Source: Opitutaceae bacterium UBA6669
GTDB lineage: Bacteria > Verrucomicrobiota > Verrucomicrobiia > Opitutales > Opitutaceae
NCBI GenBank assembly: GCA_002455175.1
Contig: DKKJ01000342.1
Span: forward strand, 11,924-18,390
Direction of reading: 5' to 3'
Length of the DNA: 6,467 nt
Made by a program: the position numbers and the translations under genes. This document shows positions 1-4,906 of this stretch, in pieces. Within the stretch, counting starts at the first letter, position 1. Each line of letters opens with the position of its first letter. The notes below the pieces were generated by a model that searched no databases, was not told where the DNA came from, and saw nothing but the letters and a program-made list of their open reading frames with translations.

Positions 1-1
1 T

Positions 2-859
2 ATCCGCGACCGCGCAGGAGTCCTGGCACTGCTCGCGCGAGTTAAACCATCCGTGGTCGTGCACACCGCCGCGCAACCCTCACACGATCGCGCCGCGGCT
101 ATCCCTTTTGACGACTTCGATACCAACGCGGTCGGCACTCTTAACCTTCTCGAGGCCACACGCCAGGCGTGCCCCGAATCTCCGTTCGTGCACATGAGCA
201 CGAATAAAGTTTACGGAGATGCCCCTAACCGGATTGCTCTCCAGGAATTGGCTACCCGATGGGATTACGCCGATCCCTCCTACGAGCATGGCATCGCAGA
301 AACGTTTACGATCGATCAGTCAAAACACTCCTTGTTCGGCGCCTCGAAGGTCGCCGCTGATGTGATGGTGCAGGAATACGGACGATATTTCGGCTTGCCC
401 ACATGTTGCCTACGAGGCGGCTGCTTGACGGGACCCAACCACAGTGGCGTGGAACTCCACGGATTTCTTTCCTACTTGGTGAAATGCAATCTGGAAGGCA
501 AAGAGTATAAAGTTTTTGGTTACAAAGGCAAGCAGGTGCGCGACAACATCCATTCCTTGGATGTGGCCCGTTTCATGGCAGCCTTCGTTTCAGCCCCTCG
601 CGCCGGAGAGGTCTACAACTTAGGCGGCGGCAAAGCCAACAGCACATCGATCCTTGAGGCCTTTACCCTCGTTGAACGCTTCTCCGGAAAAAAACAGGTT
701 TACAGTTATCAGGATCAGAATCGAATTGGTGATCACATCTGCTACTACTCAGATTTGCGGAAGATGAGAGCTCACTATCCGACATGGGACATCACTCAAT
801 CGCTGGAAGAAACTGTACGGCAAATCGTCGAAAGCTGGCAGAAACGCCACCGGGCCTGA
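2..859 (+). CDS. NAD-dependent sugar-nucleotide epimerase/dehydratase, CDP-paratose 2-epimerase-like (5' truncated)
   Basis: Extended short-chain dehydrogenase/reductase that probably epimerises or dehydrates a nucleotide-activated sugar in the cytoplasm to feed polysaccharide assembly. The reading frame is open from base 2, before the first possible start (GTG at 53). The upstream codons read [17 protein letters not shown] and join smoothly to [12 protein letters not shown], a Rossmann-domain strand and NAD-contact segment. The true start and the GxxGxxG nucleotide loop therefore lie outside the window. Numbering from the GTG at 53, [10 protein letters not shown] (47-56) carries the active-site Ser/Thr, and [13 protein letters not shown] and [20 protein letters not shown] are strongly family-like C-terminal blocks. 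The usual catalytic Tyr of YxxxK is Phe here (FGASK, 95-99). I recall the same SLFGASK block in related CDP-paratose-epimerase-like proteins, so this is probably a subfamily trait and not decay. The glycosyltransferase follows 25 nt downstream, suggesting cotranscription. The substrate cannot be told from sequence. Confidence 0.9.
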   Translation: MRDRAGVLALLARVKPSVVVHTAAQPSHDRAAAIPFDDFDTNAVGTLNLLEATRQACPESPFVHMSTNKVYGDAPNRIALQELATRWDYADPSYEHGIAETFTIDQSKHSLFGASKVAADVMVQEYGRYFGLPTCCLRGGCLTGPNHSGVELHGFLSYLVKCNLEGKEYKVFGYKGKQVRDNIHSLDVARFMAAFVSAPRAGEVYNLGGGKANSTSILEAFTLVERFSGKKQVYSYQDQNRIGDHICYYSDLRKMRAHYPTWDITQSLEETVRQIVESWQKRHRA

Positions 860-884
860 GTTCCTAAAGCGCTCTCGTTACTGC

Positions 885-1637
885 ATGCTCCCTCCGCTCA
901 CGTTGTTTTCCGTGGTCATTCCGGCCCGGGATGAGGAAGAATCGTTGCCCGGCACCCTGCGCGACATCTATCAGGCCTTCACCAAGGCCGGGATCCCTCA
1001 CGAATTGGTGGTGATCGACGACGGTTCCAAGGACGGCACCTGGCGGGTGCTCCAGGACTTGAAAACTCAAGAGATCCCTACCCTCGCGCCTAAACAAAAT
1101 ACTGGGTTAAATGGTTTTGGTAGAGCCATCATCTTCGGGCTCAACCAAAGCAAAGGCGATGCGGTCGTTATCATGATGGCCGACGCCTCCGACTCCTCAG
1201 CCGACGCCGTCCGCTACTGGCAGCTCCTCAATTCTGGTTACGAGTGTGTGTTTGGGAGTCGTTTCGTCAAAGGAGGGCGCGTGGTCGATTACCCACGCGT
1301 TAAACTCTTCGTCAACCGGCTGGCCAATCTCTTTATCAAAACACTCTTCGTCATTCCTCTCAATGATACGACGAACGCGTTCAAGGCCTACCGACGCACC
1401 GTGATTGATGGATGCCGCCCCTTCCTGTCCCCCCACTTCAATCTCACAGTGGAGCTTCCGTTGAAAGCAATTGTCCGCGGCTACACCTGGGTGGTGACTC
1501 CCATTTCCTGGGAAAACCGAAAGTACGGGGTCGCTAAACTTAAGATCAAAGAAATGGGCAGCCGCTATTTCTTCATCTGTATGTATGTATGGCTGGAGAA
1601 ATACTTCAGTCGCGGGGATTACCGTCGTAAAAGCTAA
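885..1637 (+). CDS. Family 2 glycosyltransferase (dolichol-phosphate-mannosyltransferase-like)
   Basis: A 250-residue GT-A fold transferase that likely moves a sugar from a nucleotide donor to a lipid or growing glycan on the inner face of the cytoplasmic membrane. The N-terminus FSVVIPARDEEESLPGTL (8-25) and VVIDDGSKDGTW (42-53) are the classic GT2 nucleotide-binding strands. The metal-binding region reads MMADASDSS (97-105), so the first Asp of a DxD is replaced by Met and the acidic pair is D100/D103, a variant I believe is common in this branch. NDTTNAFKAYRR (160-171) and SWENRKYGVAKLKIKEMGSRYF (208-229) are the typical C-terminal acceptor-side blocks. There are no multi-pass membrane helices; the C-terminal stretch near 226-240 is aromatic and could associate with the membrane. 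ATG at 885 is the first Met in frame and sits directly ahead of the GT2 core, but no clear Shine-Dalgarno is visible. It follows the epimerase by 25 nt and both probably serve the same sugar modification. Confidence 0.92.
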   Translation: MLPPLTLFSVVIPARDEEESLPGTLRDIYQAFTKAGIPHELVVIDDGSKDGTWRVLQDLKTQEIPTLAPKQNTGLNGFGRAIIFGLNQSKGDAVVIMMADASDSSADAVRYWQLLNSGYECVFGSRFVKGGRVVDYPRVKLFVNRLANLFIKTLFVIPLNDTTNAFKAYRRTVIDGCRPFLSPHFNLTVELPLKAIVRGYTWVVTPISWENRKYGVAKLKIKEMGSRYFFICMYVWLEKYFSRGDYRRKS

Positions 1638-1651
1638 GTAAAATCCACGCG

Positions 1652-1667
1652 TTTACGTCTCCGTAAA
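1652..1667. repeat. Inverted repeat TTTACG-TCTC-CGTAAA upstream of the export gene
   Basis: Six-base perfect arms around a four-base centre, located ten bases upstream of the candidate -24 element and 14 bases after the glycosyltransferase stop. It is AT-rich and has no T-run after it, so it is a poor terminator. It could be a protein-binding dyad. The left side (GTTTACGT, 1651-1658) recurs at 2551-2558, upstream of the second sigma-54 promoter. Confidence 0.4.
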
Positions 1668-1675
1668 ACCACGAC

Positions 1676-1691
1676 CGGGTTTCGCCTTGCT
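1676..1691 (+). promoter_or_regulatory. Candidate sigma-54 (-24/-12) promoter of the export lipoprotein gene
   Basis: CGGGTTTCGCCTTGCT has GG at 1677-1678 and GC at 1689-1690, exactly ten bases apart. The -12 half (TTGCT) matches the sigma-54 consensus perfectly. The -24 half keeps only the GG. Transcription would start near 1702, giving a leader of about 57 nt before ATG 1759. A sigma-54 activator gene of the PrsR type is encoded in the same window, which raises the plausibility. The weak -24 half means this could be chance. Confidence 0.5.
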
Positions 1692-1758
1692 GGGAGATTT
1701 GACATCGGCAGGATCAGAAGAGGCTCCTCGCAGGGAATTGCCTTCGATCCGTTTACTT

Positions 1759-2415
1759 ATGTCCAAACTTGCTCTTCCACGCAGCCAAGAAAATCAGTCT
1801 TCGTCAGTACCCTGGCTAAGACGCACCAGTATCGGCCTATTGATCGGCTCGTCTCTTTTCCTCAGCGGTTGCAATACGACGACGAACCACACTGCGGCCG
1901 AACAGCTTGCTCCCGTGGTTGATGCGCAGAAACTGCGCGAGGGCGACGTCGTAAAGATTACGTTCCCCACCACCCCCGTTTTGGACACTCAACAAACAAT
2001 CCGTCCGGATGGACGCGTGACCCTGTCGATGCTGGGCGAGATCCGTGCTGTCGGTATGACCCCACTGGAACTCGAACAAGAATTGCTCAAACGCTACGCC
2101 ACCCAATTGGTCTCCAATGAGGTGATTGTGTCGGTCGTTTCGTCATCGTACTCGGTCTACCTGACAGGTGCCGTCCGTTCTCCTGGTCGGCTGCAAACGG
2201 ACCGCCCCCTCACTGTTCTCGAATCTATTTTGCAAGGAGGGGGGTTTGCACCTCGGGCGAAGACCACCGCGGTTGATGTGATCCGAACCCAAGATGGAAA
2301 AGTTCAGAAGTTCACTTTGAACCTACAGAAGGTTCTAGATGGGCAGGACGCTGGCCAATTTTACTTGCAGCCCAACGATTACGTGATCGTGCCGGAGAAA
2401 TTTCAGTGGTTTTGA
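1759..2415 (+). CDS. Polysaccharide export lipoprotein, Wza-like (Poly_export + SLBB)
   Basis: A 218-residue outer-membrane-associated export protein expected to form or gate the periplasm-to-surface channel for exopolysaccharide. The N-terminus has a basic segment, a hydrophobic stretch and a lipobox ending LFLSGC, with Cys38 as the predicted lipidated residue. LREGDVVKITFPTTP (59-73) through VIVSVV (122-127) forms the Poly_export domain, including IRPDGRVTLSMLGEI. YSVYLTGAVRSPGRLQ (131-146) and LTVLESILQGGGF (151-163) start an SLBB domain, and the chain ends at QPNDYVIVPEKFQWF. It is much shorter than E. coli Wza and lacks its long C-terminal part, as is usual for exporters in exosortase-linked clusters. 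ATG 1759 is preferred over TTG 1687 because the longer form adds 24 charged residues before the signal peptide and its start lies inside the candidate sigma-54 -12 element. No convincing Shine-Dalgarno precedes ATG 1759. No partner copolymerase is in the window. Confidence 0.9.
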   Translation: MSKLALPRSQENQSSSVPWLRRTSIGLLIGSSLFLSGCNTTTNHTAAEQLAPVVDAQKLREGDVVKITFPTTPVLDTQQTIRPDGRVTLSMLGEIRAVGMTPLELEQELLKRYATQLVSNEVIVSVVSSSYSVYLTGAVRSPGRLQTDRPLTVLESILQGGGFAPRAKTTAVDVIRTQDGKVQKFTLNLQKVLDGQDAGQFYLQPNDYVIVPEKFQWF

Positions 2416-2432
2416 TGATCGTGAAAGGGTGC

Positions 2433-2466
2433 AATCGACACCACGTCTCTCTTAAATTTGTCGATT
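2433..2466. repeat. Inverted repeat AATCGACA-N18-TGTCGATT
   Basis: Perfect eight-base arms (2433-2440 and 2459-2466) separated by 18 bases, starting 18 nt after the export gene stop. No T-run follows the right arm, so it does not look like an intrinsic terminator. It lies about 155 to 190 bases upstream of the predicted sigma-54 start site at 2621, a distance compatible with an enhancer for an NtrC-type activator. That role is inference; no known PrsR site was compared. Confidence 0.45.
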
Positions 2467-2524
2467 CCCCTTACAACATCCGCCAGCCAACGCCCCCTTA
2501 ACGAGAAAAACAGTTTTTTTACGC

Positions 2525-2534
2525 GTTGTACAAC
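2525..2534. promoter_or_regulatory. Perfect palindrome GTTGTACAAC, candidate activator or regulator site
   Basis: A ten-base perfect palindrome about 90 bases upstream of the predicted start site at 2621, in the usual range for sigma-54 enhancers. The half-site recurs as TACAAC at 2472-2477 and GTTGTA at 2651-2656, so four half-sites fall within 185 bases. An A/T tract (2506-2520) lies just upstream and could add bend. The binding protein is unknown. Confidence 0.35.
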
Positions 2535-2593
2535 TAACTCCGAGGATATGGTTTACGTAGCTTTCCAAGTCGGACGACGCTCAAAAAAACCTC

Positions 2594-2610
2594 GTGGCAC
2601 ACGCACTGCT
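2594..2610 (+). promoter_or_regulatory. Strong sigma-54 (-24/-12) promoter match upstream of the VPDSG-CTERM-like gene
   Basis: TGGCACACGCACTGCT (2595-2610) matches the sigma-54 consensus TGGCACG-N4-TTGCW except for one base after TGGCAC and the first T of TTGC. GG (2596-2597) and GC (2608-2609) are ten bases apart, as required. Transcription should begin near 2621, leaving a leader of about 43 nt before ATG 2664. It lies in the intergenic region on the correct strand, and a sigma-54-dependent activator gene is the convergent neighbour. Confidence 0.8.
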
Positions 2611-2663
2611 GAACTTCTTTCATCCAGCGGTGTCAGTCTTCTCAACCAGCGTTGTAACTTAAC

Positions 2664-3401
2664 ATGACCTACAAACACATCTTGATTGCCGGAGTGAGCT
2701 TGGCCCTAGCGGGCTCAGCTTTCGCCCAGCGGTACAGGCCCGTTGCGAGCACCCCGACGCCAGATCCCGTCGTCACTAACCCGACTCCGGCTCCGGTTGT
2801 CACGAATCCGACGCCCGCGCCTTCGAATCCAACACCTGCTCCGAGCAAGCCCGCTCCAGCCCCGCAGCCCGTCTACACGAGCCCTCTCTTAGTTGGTCAA
2901 AGTGCGGCATCGGGCCAGCAAACACTGCAATCAATTTTCACGGGCCTCAACGCCCAAATCATTGATTTCAATTCAGTATCCGTCAAAGACCTTCCCGGCG
3001 CTTCCACAGCAACTTCGAAGTTTGTGCCGGTTTCTTCCGGAACGACGGCTGTAGCTACAACTACGACTACGACCACCACCACGAGTGGCCGCTATCGTCC
3101 CACGACCCCCGTTGAGCCTGTCGCTCCTCCCCCCGTCTTGGAAATCCCGTTAGATGTGACGGGTTGGTCGTATTTGGTTCTCCAATGGGGCGGCGTCAAC
3201 CATCACTACTACGTGGGTGAGTCCTCGGGTGTGCAGACCTTCCGTGGGACCGCTCCTTTGACGTCCTACGCCTTCTTCGCCTCCCTCAAGGCTTCGACGG
3301 CTCTCACCACCGCGCCCGATACGGGTTCAACCCTCCTTCTCTTCGGTGGTATGGTTGGCCTACTGGCCGCGATGAAAAAGCGCTTCTCGATCAAGCGTTA
3401 A
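2664..3401 (+). CDS. Secreted Pro/Thr-rich protein with VPDSG-CTERM-like exosortase sorting signal
   Basis: A 245-residue protein probably exported by Sec and then processed and anchored by an exosortase at the cell surface or in the exopolysaccharide matrix. Residues 1-21 form a signal peptide with predicted cleavage after AFA. The C-terminus has APDTGSTLLLFGG (217-229), a short hydrophobic helix to about residue 236 and a basic tail MKKRFSIKR. This fits the tripartite exosortase signal, closest to the VPDSG-CTERM class of Verrucomicrobiota. After the signal peptide comes a Pro-rich region with two copies of VVTNPTPAP (36-53) and two shorter copies (54-67). A run of nine Thr (132-140) follows the central segment. 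RYRP occurs twice (23-26 and 143-146), each time introducing a Pro-rich tract. WSYLVLQWGGVNHHYYVG (168-185) resembles a beta-rich segment seen near the end of many PEP-CTERM proteins. No enzymatic motif is visible. No Shine-Dalgarno precedes ATG 2664, but the signal peptide fixes the start. Confidence 0.85.
   Translation: MTYKHILIAGVSLALAGSAFAQRYRPVASTPTPDPVVTNPTPAPVVTNPTPAPSNPTPAPSKPAPAPQPVYTSPLLVGQSAASGQQTLQSIFTGLNAQIIDFNSVSVKDLPGASTATSKFVPVSSGTTAVATTTTTTTTTSGRYRPTTPVEPVAPPPVLEIPLDVTGWSYLVLQWGGVNHHYYVGESSGVQTFRGTAPLTSYAFFASLKASTALTTAPDTGSTLLLFGGMVGLLAAMKKRFSIKR
2769..2864 (+). repeat. In-frame Pro-rich tandem repeats (2 x 9 and 2 x 7 residues)
   Basis: The coding sequence repeats VVTNPTPAP twice (2769-2822), then SNPTPAP and SKPAPAP (2823-2864). 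The copies use different synonymous codons, so they are partly diverged at DNA level. The region is likely an extended, possibly glycosylated stalk or linker between the signal peptide and the folded part. Confidence 0.7.
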
Positions 3402-3418
3402 CTAGGTTTTTCCTCGTT

Positions 3419-3450
3419 AAAAAAGCGACACGAACGTGGCGCTTTTTTTT
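3419..3450. terminator. Bidirectional intrinsic terminator between convergent genes
   Basis: AAAAAAGCG (3419-3427) pairs with CGCTTTTTT (3440-3448). Inside it CAC/GTG pair around a GAAC loop, with one A/G mismatch. The T-run (3443-3450) serves the plus strand and the A-run (3419-3424) gives U's on the minus strand. It sits 17 nt after the VPDSG-CTERM-like stop and about 47 nt beyond the end of the convergent prsR-like gene. An outer CTAGG/CCTAG pair (3402-3406, 3452-3456) could extend the structure. Confidence 0.9.
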
Positions 3451-3496
3451 GCCTAGCGATAACCGCATTCGCCAGCTGTACGGATGAAGAGCAGAC

Positions 3497-4873
3497 TCAG
3501 GGGGAAGCGCTTTCAGGCTGCTCAGTCTTCTGCAATCCAAGCTTATCCATCAGGTCATAAAGCGTGGGTCGGCTGATACCGAGTTCAGCCGCTGCCGGTG
3601 CCATCCTGCCCGCGTGTTTACGAAGGGCGGTGCGGATCATATCACGCTCCAAATTTTCTCGCGCGTCCTTAAGGGTCATGACTCCCCCCGCTTCCATCAA
3701 CTGTTCCAATTCCAAATCGGCTGCGGTCAAGCGATTGGACTCGGGCATAATCACGGCGCGACGAACGCGATTCTGCAACTCACGGATATTTCCGGGCCAA
3801 TTATGCCGGTAGATAGCCTTAATCGCCTCCTGACTAAAAGTAAGCCCTTGCCGGTTATTTTCCGCGCTGAAGCGATGCAGGAAGGACTGCGCGATCAAAC
3901 GTAAGTCATCCCCTCGATCTCGCAGGGGTGGGAGATTGAGACGGACCACCGCGAGGCGGTAAAAAAAGTCCTCACGAAAGGTCCCTGCTTTAATGCCTTT
4001 CTCCAAATCTGCATTGGTTGCGGCAATGACCCTAGCATCCACCTGGATCACTCCACGTCCCCCAATGCGCTCGATGGTTTGCTCCTGCAGAAAGCGAAGA
4101 AGCTTAACCTGAATCGAAAGGGGGATCTCTCCAATCTCATCGAGAAATAGGGTTCCACCGCTCGCTTGCTCGATCCGGCCCTTGCGTTGGGCATGAGCGC
4201 CCGTGAAAGCCCCTTTTTCATGACCGAAGAGCTCACTCTCGAGGAGCGTTTCCGGAATCGCACTGCAATTAATGGCGACAAACGGCCCATCCCGGCGGGG
4301 GCTTTGCTGATGAATCGCTCGCGAAGCCACTTCTTTACCCGTGCCGCTCTCACCGAGGATGAGCACCGGCGCTTCACTCGCTGCCACCTTGCGAATAGCG
4401 CCAAAGACCGTCTGCATCGACAGACTCCCACCCAACATGCCCTCGAAGCCGTCGCTCCGCACGGTCTTCTGCATCGCTCGGTAGTCATCCTCGAGTTGGG
4501 CAACGTAGAAGCAGCGCTTGAGGAGCAGCTTCAATTCCTCGATATCAACCGGCTTAGCCAAAAAATCGTAAGCACCTGATCCAACCGCCCGGAGAGCGAT
4601 TTCTCGCTCATTTTGTCCTGAGGCGATGACTACTTTGGTCGAGGGCTCTACGTCGAGGATCTGAGAAAGACCGGCAAGTCCTTCTTCCGGGGTACCGGTA
4701 TGGGGAGGGAGACCTAAATCGAGCAAAACCACCGCGGGACGGTGCTCCCGAAAAAGACGGACCGCTTCTGAGCGGTCACCTGCTTGAATCACTTCATACT
4801 CCGTTGCGACTGCCCAGCGCAGCTGCGTGCGGATTTCCTCATCATCATCGACAATCAATAACTTGGGTTTCAT
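3497..4873 (-). CDS. prsR: Sigma-54-dependent response regulator, PEP-CTERM-associated PrsR type
   Basis: A 458-residue cytoplasmic transcription activator with three domains. The receiver (1-120) has the acidic pocket VDDDEE, phospho-acceptor Asp52 in LLDLGLPP and Lys107 in AKP. It also has an extra PHTGTPEEGL loop after the Asp, typical as I recall of PrsR. The AAA+ sigma-54 interaction domain (about 145-375) shows Walker A GESGTGKE (174-181), the sigma-54 contact loop GAFTGA (221-226), Walker B GTLFLDEIGE (240-249) and the FYRL arginine region (304-307). A Fis-type helix-turn-helix is at about 424-446 (MAPAAAELGISRPTLYDLMDKLGL). All catalytic residues look intact. Overall shape matches PrsR, which controls exosortase substrate genes through sigma-54 in other bacteria; general AtoC/NtrC-like regulators are the alternative. 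The kinase gene is 33 nt upstream on the same strand. ATG 4873 is directly ahead of the receiver beta strand; no clear Shine-Dalgarno is visible. Likely targets are the two sigma-54 promoter candidates in this window. Confidence 0.88.
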   Translation of the reverse strand: MKPKLLIVDDDEEIRTQLRWAVATEYEVIQAGDRSEAVRLFREHRPAVVLLDLGLPPHTGTPEEGLAGLSQILDVEPSTKVVIASGQNEREIALRAVGSGAYDFLAKPVDIEELKLLLKRCFYVAQLEDDYRAMQKTVRSDGFEGMLGGSLSMQTVFGAIRKVAASEAPVLILGESGTGKEVASRAIHQQSPRRDGPFVAINCSAIPETLLESELFGHEKGAFTGAHAQRKGRIEQASGGTLFLDEIGEIPLSIQVKLLRFLQEQTIERIGGRGVIQVDARVIAATNADLEKGIKAGTFREDFFYRLAVVRLNLPPLRDRGDDLRLIAQSFLHRFSAENNRQGLTFSQEAIKAIYRHNWPGNIRELQNRVRRAVIMPESNRLTAADLELEQLMEAGGVMTLKDARENLERDMIRTALRKHAGRMAPAAAELGISRPTLYDLMDKLGLQKTEQPESASP

Positions 4874-4880
4874 CCAAAAA

Positions 4881-4894
4881 AGGTAGAGTTACCT
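4881..4894 (-). other. Small hairpin plus T-tract between the kinase and regulator genes
   Basis: On the minus strand AGGTA-ACTC-TACCT is followed at once by a T-run (complement of 4876-4881), only a few bases before the regulator ATG. The five-base stem is weak for a terminator. It could attenuate read-through or affect translation of the regulator, or it may be chance. Confidence 0.3.
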
Positions 4895-4906
4895 ACGTCC
4901 CACGAC

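Noticed and set aside
53..55. GTG at 53 as the start of the epimerase
   Set aside because: The frame is open to base 2 and the upstream residues fit the family, so this Val is internal and the gene is truncated by the window.
1699..1727. TTGACA at 1699-1704 as a sigma-70 -35 box
   Set aside because: No TATAAT-like -10 lies 16-19 bases downstream (GC-rich GGCTCC region), so a housekeeping promoter is not supported.
1687..1758. TTG-initiated 24-residue extension of the export lipoprotein
   Set aside because: It would put charged residues ahead of the lipoprotein signal and start inside the candidate -12 element; ATG 1759 gives a normal signal peptide.
2506..2520. AAAAAC-A-GTTTTTTT as an intrinsic terminator of the export gene
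   Set aside because: The stem is nearly all A-T with a one-base loop and cannot form a stable hairpin. It is better seen as an A/T tract that may bend DNA.
2458..2667. 69-codon open frame starting TTG in the gap before the sorted-protein gene
   Set aside because: TTG start, no Shine-Dalgarno, no recognisable domain, and it runs across the sigma-54 promoter and leader. It is most likely intergenic regulatory sequence.
2897..3082. Minus-strand open frame with a poly-Val run
   Set aside because: It is the reverse complement of the Thr-rich tract of the sorted protein; low complexity and no family features.
4048..4579. Open frames of 137-151 codons on both strands within the regulator gene
   Set aside because: They are shadow frames of the conserved AAA+ domain; their Arg/Ser-rich translations match no fold and lack start signals.
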